From: Neonectria sp. B-13
Lineage: Eukaryota > Ascomycota > Sordariomycetes > Hypocreales > Nectriaceae
Direction of reading: 5' to 3'
Length of the DNA: 64,000 bases
Assembly (NCBI GenBank): GCA_002682825.1
Contig: NOKP01000002.1
Location: forward strand, 248,001 to 312,000
Shown: positions 44,117 to 55,086 of the stretch, in pieces
Numbering within the stretch: position 1 is the first letter of the stretch
How the letters are laid out: each line of letters begins with the position of its first letter
Translations under genes and position numbers: made by a program
Notes under the pieces: generated by a model
The model's input: only the letters and a program-made list of their open reading frames with translations
Database searches by the model: none
What the model was told of the DNA's origin: nothing

Positions 44117-46343
44117 ATGGATATCAAAGTCGAAGCCACGCAACTCGAAAGAGTCACAACCCGACCCGATGAGGCTAGAACGAACGAAATAGAAGTCTCT
44201 GAAACGCTGAGTCCAGATGCTTCTTACGCAATATCCACTCGCACTTATCTTGTGCTGATTATCATGGGCATTACTTGGGGCACATGTACCATGGCAAATA
44301 TTGGCCCTTCAACCACCCTCAGCTATGCTGTAAACGCCCTTGGGGGATCGTCAATTTCGTCGTGGATCCCAAACGCTGCACTGATTCCACTCATTGGCCT
44401 TCAGCCTGTCTGGGTAGGTTGGCCCGCAACTGGGCCTAACAACCGACGTTGGTATCTCCATGCTGACGAATACTAGGGCACATTGGCCGACCGCTTTGGT
44501 AAGAGATGGTTCATCTTTACTGGCGGAGTGTTCGGCGTTGTGGGAAATGTCGTGTCAGGTACTGCAAAGTCTGTTGAGGGTATAATTGTTGGTCAGGCAA
44601 TTACTGGCGTTGCTTCGTCCCTCTTTGTAAGTGTCTCAGGTTGCCGATTGGGGTACACAACTTGTGGAAATACTGCTGATACAATTCTCAGCTGCTTGTC
44701 ATCCCGGCCAGCATGGAGATAGTTCTTGCGAAACAACGAAGCTTTGCTCAAGGTTTGATGGGCTCGATAAATGGAGTCATGGCCATTGCCGTCTTGTTAG
44801 TGGGTAAGAACAACCATGCGGCCCTTTCTCGTAATATTGCTGGAGCACAAGGGGTTCTCTGATCAGACTGACGCCGCATACAGCTGGTGCTTTTGCTAAG
44901 ATGTCCGGATCCGGCTGGCGTTGGGTGTACTACCTCAACGCCATCTTTTTCGGCACCTGCGCGCTTGGAATCGTCGCCCTGTATCGTCCACCGCCACCCC
45001 GACTCCGCCGCGAGTCTAGCGCCAAGGCGGTGCTGAAATCTGTTGACATTGTCGGAATATTCTTGCTCGTGTGTGGCATCGTCATGATTGTCACATCTCT
45101 CACCTGGGGTGGTCATGCGTATCCCTGGAACGATTCGAAGGTGGTGTCGCTCTTGGCACTTGGAGCTGCATTTCTCATTGGGTTCGGCATCTACGGTATG
45201 TGTATCATCATCCCGCGATCATGACTCTCTTTCTAAAGCCCGCGTCCCATAGAAACCTATGGGCGCCGAGATGGTCTTATCGACCACAGATTTTTGGAAT
45301 CCCGAAACTTCCTACTAATTTTGTCTGTCTCCTTTGTTGATGGTATGCTCCTCTACGGCGTCAATGTATTCCTCCCACAAGAAGTTGCAGGCCTCTTTAC
45401 GCATGATCCTGTCATGGTCAGCATCTACCTAGTACGTTAATGATTTATCTCTCCGTTTAACCATAGCAACGTCGGAACTGATATTATCACATAGCTACCG
45501 CTGAACGTCTGCTTGATTGGCGGGATCTTAGTCTCGTCCTACGTTCTTGGGGTTCTCAAACATTATCGCCTCCTTCTATTCACCTCTGTCTTGCTTATTA
45601 CGCTGTTTTGCGGTCTCTTGGCCTTGGTTACTCCATCTCGAGCCGCCATCATGCTAGTATTCACCGGTCTCATTGGGTTAGGTGTCGGCGTCACAACTGT
45701 TATTCCACCTGTGGTCCTGACATATGCAGTCCCATCGCACTTACTGTAGGTGCCATAAACGACTGCATGGAAATTCCGACTAACATGAATCATAGGGGAA
45801 CAGCTGGAACCTTGCTCGCTTCCATCAGAGCACTAGGTGGTATCATTGGAATTACCATTTTTGCAACCATAAATGGCAACTACGTGAAAAGTGCACATCG
45901 GTCTCGTTCGTTTTCAACTGTTTCGCTAACAGATAGACAGCCAACCAGGTTCCATCAGTTGCAGATGCCGTCATAAAAGCCGGATTACCAAGCTCTTCGG
46001 TGGACAAGTTTGTTGCTAAATTCATTTCTGGTGATACTACTGGTCTCACAACCATTGTCGGCGTCACGCCTGTCATTCTCGTTGCAGCAGAGCATGCCTT
46101 CAAGCTGATGATAGCCCGATCATTTCGTTTTGTGTGGATCGCCAATGCTGTGATAGGATTATTTACTGCTGGCTGTTAGTTTATTTCGCATCCCCTGTTT
46201 CAATTGCTTGTGCATCGAAACCTGCTAATACGAACTCTCATCACTCAGTGACGGCATTCCTTCAACCCGTGATCAGCAGCATGACTGCCCACGTCGAAGC
46301 TCCCCTGGAAGATGGAAAGTGGCGAGATAAGGCAATAGAGTAG
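44117..46343 (+). CDS. MFS exporter, DHA2/TRI12-type
   Basis: Nine exons can be chained in one frame: 44117-44413, 44477-44626, 44692-44803, 44884-45195, 45253-45431, 45495-45745, 45796-45890, 45941-46174, 46249-46343; introns 49-80 bp; 574 residues. Every junction has GT-AG and preserves membrane segments. Segments include YLVLIIMGITWGTCTMANIG, GTLADRFGKRWFIFTGGVFG (the MFS loop-2 motif GxLADRxGxR), GWRWVYYLNAIFFGTCALGI, SVSFVDGMLLYGVNVFLPQE, LPLNVCLIGGILVSSYVLG and ALGGIIGITIFATINGN. About 14 helices fit the drug:H+ antiporter-2 group and especially TRI12/siderophore-type exporters (fungal trichothecene-pump family). The probable role is proton-driven efflux at the plasma membrane; the substrate is unknown. 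No frameshift or stop is seen, so the gene is intact despite its fragmented appearance. It is divergent from the S15 hydrolase gene. Confidence 0.88.
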
Positions 46344-48304
46344 TGGCGTTAGATGTCATCCATATGGTAGGACAGTCAAGACTCCCTCCGACTAGGGCAA
46401 ATAATCGCTCGCAGCTGAGAAGCCGGGCAAGCTGCCTCACTTAGAGTTGTATCTTAAGCTTTTGCAGTGAGGCCGCAACCTGAGGGCTAGAGCACATCAC
46501 TGGGGAACCCTTCACGCTGGTCTAGAGTCGGATTTATTCTCCCAGATAAACTATGCGACTCGTCTTTATCATCATATCATGTGAGGTTAGAATTACAGCT
46601 TCTGGCGGCGTTTTGCAGAAGTGAGACAGTACGCCCATCCCATGTTCCTTGGCTAAGCTTCGTAAAGAGACGGCGCATACTTCGAATTTGGGTCAAGCTG
46701 CTTGAACCCGCAATTACCTTCGATGGATGCAGGAGGATGGCCATGACCGAATCGCATGGTAGACATGTATAGTGCCTTCGGTGGTGACAAGGGGAACACG
46801 TATAATTAGCACATGCGTTGTTACTTCTAAACCAAATACCAGCCATGCGGCTCATTTACGCAGGTCAATACGTTACGCATCCTCAAGGCAAGACTGGCAA
46901 GCTAAAATAAATGTGAATGTGAATTCCGATTCCAGCCTACGGATAGTATCGAGTCACAAGGATCCTCAGGTTCATCGAAGTCAACCTTAGCCTGTTCAAC
47001 CAGTTTACTCAGCGGCTACACCTGGTCATGATGTAGACGATCAGATGATATGACTGGTATCTTACCAGACACTACCACTGTGGTCAGCGAATACGGGCTC
47101 TGGGTATTGTGGTGGCAGCTCCTCTCTGCTCCTACTGAAAAACAATTCCATGTAGCTCTCATACTCGCTGCCTTCTTACTTCATAGGGGTGGCTGCTTTC
47201 CAGAAATCGTCTGCCAGGTCCTCAAGGTCGTCCTGACTGAGAGTGATACGATGGCTCCCACTGTCTTAGCAAAGTGTTTGACGACCCACGTGAGAAATCG
47301 GACCGAGCCATTGTCGAATTTTTCCATGGAAGCTTAACGTCGTAGGAACTTCGTTTTGGACCTGAGTCCGCCGCTGATGGGAGGTTGAGATTGGGTGCCG
47401 ACGTTTGAGAAAGTTCTCAGTGGCACAACCCCCTGAAAGGGTTCGAATAGAAGCGATGCCATTTCATACAAATGGTGGGGGCTTGTGAGGCAGGAGACGC
47501 ACCATCAGTTTCGTCTGACTGTTTACCGTTGTTCATGCAGTCGATATCCCGCAGAATGATGGCGTCTTGGGTGTCTTTCTATTCGTCCGACGTCGTCACG
47601 CAGTGCTCGATGAACCGCGGCGGAAGCTGTACGAAAATGAAGGGGAGACTGTCGTAGCCATTGTCGCTGGGTGCTGCAGCTTGATGCTAGCTGTATGAGG
47701 CGAAGTCCCTCCAACGCGATTGATTGGGCACGGTGTAATTCAAGAGCCCATCTGCAGATAGGCATAAGCCGCCTTCATGGTAGGGTGGTGCAGGTCTGGA
47801 AGACCTCTGGCCAACCAACAGGCTGACCTACTTGGTCGGTTCAACGGCGGCTCGCCAATTCTGTCATCCATAAGCGGCAGACAGTGCAACATTAGCCTGA
47901 TATTGTGCTTCGCGTCTGTAATGCAACCCTTGCGGTTTTCCTTTTGCCCCCAAACCCTCCTTGTAGATCGTCAAAATAGGATTAATAGTTGTTCGACAAA
48001 CTTCTGGCGAGTGGAAGCCAGCTGACAACTGCTTCTCTCTTTTCTCTCTTCTCTCTTCTCTTAGCCAAAGATGATTCTGTGAGGCATTTCGTTGGATGTG
48101 TGTATTCTCTGGGTTGCATGTGATCCCGCTCTGCGTCCCTGGGGTTGACATAAATGCCTGCCTAATAACAATCAAATCGGCTGCCTAATCTAACTTACGA
48201 CTGCCATCCTCACTTCTCCTTATTTAACTATCTACCTTTTTCTATTCCAACAACTGACTTCGACACGGTATCTTACCTTGAAGGAAACTTCAATTATCTT
48301 CAAG
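46344..48304. other. Intergenic, 2.0 kb
   Basis: No supported gene. A TCTTTTCTCTC-type pyrimidine run at 48031-48062 and the CA/CT-rich leader before 48305 belong to the promoter of the next gene. Confidence 0.5.
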
Positions 48305-49225
48305 ATGATTAGAAATCTAGTGCCAAACTGGCTCAGAATGTAAGCACATTTTCAGTCCGTCGTAAAAGCTCATCTAAAGACTGAGTAGTATCCTCTCGAT
48401 CCTGAGCTTTCTATCTTTCCTCCCTCAACTACGACGCATTTGGACGAAGAAGGATAGCACAAACATTTCTCTACATTATGTTCTCTTCAACCTGATTTCC
48501 GCAACGGAGCAATTCACTCTCGGCTTTTTCTATGTCGTCAGCCACAGCAAAGAATATGGCTTGGGTGGCCACTTCGTTCACCGTCCACGGAATGTGGGCG
48601 ACTGGTTCAATCTGATCCAATTCATTGTAGTTTTGGTAATGTCTCTCGCCTTGTAAGCTCTATCCCCTCGCAGCTTTGTTCATTCTAATGTTATCGAAGG
48701 TTTGCCACATGCCTGTTCTACTCGCCAGATTCACGCGGCCATAAAGCTTGCGTCTTTGCCATTTATATCTCCTTCTTTCTGATCTCTGTTGTTGCGGCGT
48801 TCATAGACCCGGGAGAAGATATTGATCTGTGGTACGGCGGTTTCTTCATCATCTTTCATGAATCGTTGGTCAACCCGATGGTTAATCTTCTTGGCGTTCT
48901 TGCGCTATGTGTTCAGTGTAAGAAGGCTTTTGCGTTGAGCATCTTTGGGCTGGCCACTCAAGCCGTCATATTTGCCCTTGTTGCGCTATCCTGGATTGCA
49001 CGGGTCAACTTTCCTCCTGTCGATAAAGTCTTGCTACCCTGGTTAAAGGAATGGTATCAGCAGGTGGGCTGGGCTACTGTGGACAACGCTATCTTTGCTA
49101 TGGTGCAATTTGTACTGTTATTCCTGGCAAAGTACCAAAGAAGAGGGGGAGTGGAAATCTACACCCGACCTGATGAGGAGGAGCCTCTTCTGAGTCGCCA
49201 AGCAGATACTGATCTCGACCAATAG
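48305..49225 (+). CDS. Multi-pass membrane protein with a PQ-loop-like motif
   Basis: Three exons (48305-48339, 48389-48652, 48700-49225; introns 49 and 47 bp) give 274 residues. After a short N-terminus comes ILSILSFLSFLPQLRRIWTK with KDSTNISLHYVLFN, which matches the PQ-loop signature (PQ followed by polar KxSTxxIS). At least six hydrophobic segments follow (FNLIQFIVVLVMSLALFATC, VFAIYISFFLISVVAAFID, NLLGVLALCVQ, LATQAVIFALVALSWIARV, IFAMVQFVLLFLA). The tail is acidic with EEEPLLSR, which could be a dileucine-type sorting signal. PQ-loop proteins include vacuolar/lysosomal amino-acid exporters and related transporters; the exact group is uncertain. Splicing at 48653 rather than the earlier GTAATG keeps the membrane segment intact. 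Confidence 0.78.
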
Positions 49226-49936
49226 TTTTCATTACACAATGAAAGTTCTACAAAGTTTGAAGCCGGCAACACAAGCTTTTGTCTCTTGCCATTGTCCTTT
49301 GACTCGACTACCATACCTTTAGTAAAGCATGGCAGCTTTACTAGTTTATATATGCTCTATTTGACTTCCCCAGTCCCACCGGTCCAACTCGACTCCTTTG
49401 GATACGCCTCGAAACATATCGCCAGCATTCGCCTCATCAGGCAGAATTCAGTAACCCCGTCTGTAAATTCAGGGCGATGTAGTCCAAGATTGTCCTACGC
49501 ATCGGGAGCTAATTGCGGCCCTGCAGGGAAACCCGTTGATAAACTTCTCCAGCTCATCCTCATCATTATGCGTCCCTGTCACATCGAGCGATTGCGCCAG
49601 CTTATCATAAGCTGTCATCTGAATATATGGTGCATAAACTGGACCACTGGCAACAGGCATATATTTGTAGCGACTCCAGATCTGCCTGGCCTCATGGGTT
49701 GCACGATCATGTCAATTGCCCTGCCAGTTCTGTTGGAGGCAATTCAGCCGCTTTGATGGGTGGAGGAGTCATGCTGTGGAGTACATAGGTTTCTCGTCCG
49801 TCGGTCTTAAATTAGTACTTATCAAACACAAGCCAACCCATGTGGAAAGAGTGAATAAGACGCTGATTATTGCTCTGCGTATTGCTCTGCGTCTTATATA
49901 ACTGTAGCGTCATGCAAACAAGGTCGAATGAATAAT
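49226..49936. other. Intergenic, 0.7 kb
   Basis: A minus-strand frame at 49469-49660 reads as protein (SGPVYAPYIQMTAYDKLAQ) but matches nothing I know. No gene supported. Confidence 0.4.
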
Positions 49937-51478
49937 TTATTTTGGCATCTTTGAAATGCTTGAGCAAGATGTCATGCGGTAAAGTAACTGATCTAACGAT
50001 GACCACCTCCTCTGCTCCATTCGTGGAGCCTGCCAGAAGTGTTGGGGGAAGTCTGCTGTTACGGCAACGATCAAACGCCGGTCCACAGGATATTTAGCCA
50101 AAGTCCAACGAGTCTCCTCATCTACCCACAACTCATTTGCCTCCCTGCTTTCATGATCAGATGACTTAATGAGCACAAAATGGTTCGCCGATTGACACAT
50201 AAAGTAAATGGCTCCTTCTTGGATAGTCAGCAAAGAGCCGCAGGAGCCGATGACTTCTTCTAAGGTGTCGAGGTCGTCGCCGAAGTCCTCGAGTAACCCA
50301 ACAAGAGGCGTCAGCTCCTTCAAGGAACTAGTGCGGTATACGAGTGAAGCAACAGCTGAGATCTATTTGTAAAGGTCCGTGTCACTGAATTCATAGATGC
50401 ATATCATTTTCTAATACAGAGAATCAAGTTTCAGTGGAAATGGCTCTAACTTGGTGGGAGTAAGCTGTTTTGGATGTTAGAGCCCATAGCTCTTGACAGT
50501 TTTGCGGTTGTATTTCTTTGGCTGAGCTAGGTGATTTATAATATACTTGATGTGTTTGCGAACAGTGGCAGAGCTCGACATATAGTTTAGTTTCACATAG
50601 AGCCAAAGCTTCATATAGTTTTATCCCGGGTCCCCTCAATACTTAGCCAGTTATAACTGATTACGATTAACTTAGCTCGAGGTAAAGAGGACACATGGAT
50701 GAGCAAGCCGGGAAGCTAGTGTACTTTGTCTCACTCGTTAAGTACGTTAATGATTAAGAAGGTGTTCTGTCCTGCAAGATGTTGAAGAGAATTTTGGACA
50801 GGGCATCCCACTGATTCGCGTTCTTGAACAGTTGTTTGCCTGCATCATTGTACTTTGTCATACATGCGACATCAGTGATGGCTCCTAATCGAGGAGGAGA
50901 TAGAGGAGGCCGCAGAGCACGGACGTGGGTAAGGCGCACGTCGATCGCTTGACAGAAGAATTCGGACAAGCTGCGAGTATCCGCGGGTAGGTTCTCCAGC
51001 TGTTCGACGATACCCCGGGGCAGTATTTTCTTGCCCTTGCCAGGATCTCCCTTGATCTAGAGTAGTCGGCTTCGCAGATTATCACGAAATCGCTGCAAGT
51101 CAGCGTGGTCAAGGATCCAGCGGTATGGGTCTGGGAGCGTGCGGTGACGGCGAGATCCTAGAGGTCCGACCTAACTCGTTCGGTATTGTATTGTTCCGAG
51201 TCTCTCTACACGGCAACCTCGGCGTCTTGAGTCTCGTTGAGATTGTCATTCCGGTCATCCCGGTTATCCAATTTCAGCATGTCGTTCGGCAACTCTCCGG
51301 TTTTAGTGGTAAGGTAGACGCTCTTCATCTGGTACAAGAGATGTTTCTGGTGAAGCTGGATGACGTGCTTCTCCAGCTTGTCTCGCAGCCCCGCAGAGGA
51401 TTTCTTGGCCCTGTTCTCGTCGAAAAGCAGGCCCGCCAAGTTCCAATACCAATTCATCCGTCTCTTTTCCCCCTTCAA
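49937..51478 (-). pseudogene. NLR (NACHT-type STAND NTPase) pseudogene
   Basis: Homologous pieces lie in order on the minus strand but in shifting frames. At 51478-51206: MNWYWNLAGLLFDENRAKK and GLRDKLEKHVIQLHQKHLL, the N-terminal region of fungal NACHT NLRs. At about 51130-50970: YRWILDHADLQRFRD, an in-frame TAG (51057-51059) where LLW is expected, the P-loop IKGDPGKGKK (51056-51027), then EQLENLPADTRSLSEFFCQA. At 50885-50754: YNDAGKQLFKNANQWDALSK and ILFNILQD. Around 50560: VRKHIKYIINHLAQPKKYNRK. At 50323-49937: LTPLVGLLEDFGDDLDTLEE and IGSCGSLLTIQEGAIYFMCQ. The Walker A Thr/Ser after GKGK is Lys. Walker B and the C-terminal repeat domain are not found. Multiple frameshifts and stops make it non-functional. 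Complete family members sense non-self cues and trigger cell death. Confidence 0.85.
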
Positions 51479-53253
51479 GCTTGACTAACTCTGGTGCTTG
51501 CAGTTCACGTACCATTTGCTTCCGGGAACATCGATCAAGGCATAGCCTTGCACTCTCTCGCTCGATAAAGACATAATTATCCCTTCGGACTGGCCAGACT
51601 CCGGCAATCAATGATGACTTTGCGACCTCATTCTCCCCTTGTAACCTTTGGGTGACGTACGGCGGCTTGCATTCCTAAAGACCAAGACATAAATACTCTA
51701 CTCACCATCAGCCCTTCGGAAAAACTACGCAGAGCTCCTTCGAAACATTCGTGAGCTTGACGATGAACGGGGGTAATGGCGCATATCCTCTCATCCGAAT
51801 GTCGACCGAGCCCGGGCCTTCCGGGACAGGGCATCTCTGGTCGACCCGACAGTCAGTGCCCACTCACGTCTTGACGTGGAGAAAAGAATATCCAGTTCGA
51901 GCATCGTTATCTGGTTGCCGCCATTGGCTGGGCTAGTGGACGTTGATGTGCATGGGCTGGTGGTGAAAATGGTGATCCGAGAGGGATAAGTTCAACGTGG
52001 CGATTACCGTGCTAGCAAGTCGCTAGACGATTATCCACTTCGGCTCCGCCATGGATGTTGTATGAGAACGGTGGACGGGTTTATTGCGGAGCGGACACGA
52101 CTCGGAGGCCGTGGTATATAACCAAGCTAGTCAGTCCCTCGCCATCACCATCACCAAACGAGGACTCCATTTCTCCAATCCAAAACAGGCCTCAGCGTTT
52201 TCTCATCGGCCAACACCGCGAAAGAAGCAACTCCGAAGCCCAGAACCGTGCCCAGTGCCCAGCGGGTGGTCTCTTTGCTCCACTTGGGCCGCATGTCTCG
52301 GCGCTTCGGGCTGCGGTGTCGACCCACCAGGTTCTGTTGGCCGTGCCAGGAACCTTGTCGTGTAGACTAATTACAAGGTCAGGCGATAATGTTGGAGCAA
52401 CATCTCAGAAGCTCGAATCCGCACAGCGGTAGTCTAGAGGAATAACACGAGAGAAAGGCAATGAGAAAATGCTGTCCGAGTCGTAATGACCACATGATCA
52501 GCAAGTAAATACGTCGTCTGTCTTCTTAGAAAAGGTCGTCGACTTGAGGGGGAAAAGTCGTTCTCCTCAAATATGGGGCACCCCCCATCCCCGCACAGGT
52601 TGCCCCCTCATTCTCCGCACCAAATAACAGCGAACCCCAGGGGGAAAGGGATGCTACGTTACTCTCTCCGGTGGGGTATTCAGGGGTAAAGCAAGCATCC
52701 GAAATTTCTCCAACGTCGCCGTTCAAGAAACCATCAGCACACAACCATGCAAGTGGAGACGCGCCAGAGACTACCAAGTACAGAACACGAGATGGATAGG
52801 TCTAGTCTCTCCCCGCCATCGGCCCTTCACTAAGTAGACCGCTGAAACGGCTGGGGTGACCATAATAACAAGCGGTCCAGTCTGAGACGTCTATTGCCGT
52901 GTGATTTTGCCCAGGCAGCCATGGTACATGCTCATACCCCAATATGAGGTATCTTACCGTATAATTAAGCTGTGACATGACTTCAGTGAAAGGGGAAGTT
53001 CGCGGCAGAAGACGCTGCCGATCCAACCGTTCTGCATACGCGCACCCATCATGACCCTGGACACAGAGGGTCATGACGCTGCCCTGCATGCAAATTAATC
53101 CACGCATACGCACACGCCATTGGAGTGAAGATTAAGCCTAGATGCACAGATGTAGCAAAAGATGACTTATAATACCCCAAGTCGCCTTCTTCCTTGGCTT
53201 TGTTTCTAGTCCCTTGGCATTATTGACACGGTGACATAGCGAGCAATCCAAAA
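51479..53253. other. Intergenic, 1.8 kb
   Basis: The left end may hold further eroded N-terminal sequence of the NLR. No gene supported to the right. A minus-strand frame at 52526-52777 reads CADGFLNGDVGEISDACF but has no recognised family. The final 200 bp are the promoter of the sugar transporter. Confidence 0.45.
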
Positions 53254-55086
53254 ATGTCGTCAGGTATCCTCAAGTCAAAGGATGAGCTGCAAGAGAGCGA
53301 CCAGGCCGGCGTTGACCATTCCGAGGTCTTGGCCGATTCGGATCTCATGAACGATGCCTTCGACGGCGAGAACCGCGAGCACGAAGAGGGTGTGTGGGCG
53401 GCCACCAAGAGCCACCCATGGGCTTGCTTCTGGGCCTTCACCATGTGCTTCACCATTGTATGTCATTTCCCCGCATCTGGCCCAACCCCAGCCCAGTCCC
53501 CGCACGTAGCTAATTGTTTCCCGCCATCCAGGTCATGGAGTCGTTCGACATGTTTCTGAACGGCAACTTTGTCGCGCTTCCCGCTTTTCAGGAGCATTAT
53601 GGTGTCCTCGTTGAGGGACACGGCTACACCATCCCTACCAAATGGCAGAGCGCCCTCTTCCAATCCGGCCAATGTGGCGCTTTTGTCGGTGTCTTCTTGG
53701 CTGGACCCATCACCAACCGTCTCGGCTATCGCATGACTACCATCTTGGCGCTGGTTCTTATGAACGCCACCATTTTCGTTTCCTTCTTTGTGAGTACCCC
53801 GGCCCCGTTGTTGCGTTTATCCCCTGACCAAGTCCCCTAGGCCAACTCGCTCACCCTCCTGGTGGTCGGACAAGCCCTGGAAGGTGTCCCTTGGGGGCTC
53901 TTCATTGCGAACGCCCCCGCCTACGCCAGTGAGATTGTTCCTCTCGCGCTTCGAGGTGCCTGCACGGCTACCCTGCAGATGAGTTGGTCCATCGGCTCAA
54001 TCATTGTCGCCGGCGCCACCTATGCCTACAACAAGCGAGACGATGAGTGGGCTTGGCGAGTGCCTCTTGCCCTGCAGTGGCTCTTCCCCGTGAGTCCCTC
54101 CGTTCAGATCTTGTAGACTCCAAGAGCTGACCCGTCTAGACGCCGCTCTTGATCCTCATCTTCCTCTCCCCCGAGTCTCCCTGGTGGCTTATCCGTCGCG
54201 GACGCAAAGCGGAGGCCCTCCGCTCCATCGAGCGCCTCGGTAGTAAATCCGCCGAGCATGCCCAGCAGTCCCTTGCCATGATGGAGCGAACCGTTCTGAT
54301 CGAAGCTAAGCTGGCTGGCTCCCCCACCCTCCTCGACCTTTTCAAGGGTACCGATTTGAGGCGTACCATTATCACCTGCTTGATATACGCGTCCCAGAAT
54401 TTTGCTGGTAACCTGATTGCCAACCAAGCCACTTTCTTCTTCGAGCGTAAGTAGCTCCCCTCTGACACCTCCCAAGCATGCATGACTGACTGACTCCCCG
54501 TTTAGAAGCCGGCATCGCGCCCGACCGTGCTTTCCAGCTCAACCTAATCAATTCGTGCCTTCAATTCGTTGCCAACATCGCCTCTTTGCCCCTTACCTCA
54601 TCGTTAGGCCGTCGAACCATCTATCTCTGGGGCACACTTACCAACCTCACTCTGCTCTTCATTCTCGGCATCTGCGCCACCATCTCACAGAGTAATGCGA
54701 CCAACTACGCCCAGGCCATTCTGGGTATACTCATCTCCTTCGTTTACGCCGGTTCCCTCGGACCGGTCTCATACACCGTTATTTCTGAAACATCCTCGGT
54801 CCGTCTTCGCGCTCTAAGCACCGGTGTCGGTCGTGCCGCCTACTATGTCGCCGAGATTCCCATGATCTATCTCGCCTCGCAGCTACTCAATGCAACAGGA
54901 TGGAACCTTGCGGGCAAGTGCGGTTACGTCTGGGGAGGTACCGCTTGTGTCTGCTGGGTCATGGCCTACTTCTTCCTTCCTGAGCTCAAGGACCGCTCTT
55001 ACCGTGAAAGTGACATCTTGTTCAACCGCAAGGTTCCTGCCAGGAAGTTCAAGTCGACCGTTATTGGACTTCATGATAACGAGTAA
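53254..55086 (+). CDS. MFS sugar transporter (maltose/alpha-glucoside permease type)
   Basis: Five exons (53254-53457, 53532-53789, 53841-54089, 54140-54446, 54506-55086; introns 50-74 bp) give 532 residues. A 50-residue acidic N-terminus (KSKDELQESDQAG) precedes the first helix, which ends MCFTI joined to VMESFDMFLNGNFVALPAFQ, as in fungal alpha-glucoside permeases. Sugar-porter signatures are NRLGYR, EGVPWGLFIANAPAYASEIV, the PESPWWLIRRGR motif closing the sixth helix, and PELKDRSYRE near the end, matching the PExKxxSxEE motif. Twelve membrane segments can be counted. It should import disaccharides or related sugars with protons at the plasma membrane. All splice sites are canonical and the frame is open throughout. 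Confidence 0.93.

Noticed and set aside
44117..46343. Interpretation of the MFS gene as a pseudogene because it is broken into many short frames
   Set aside because: All nine pieces can be joined by GT-AG introns with matching phases and give continuous membrane segments, so it is an intact multi-exon gene.
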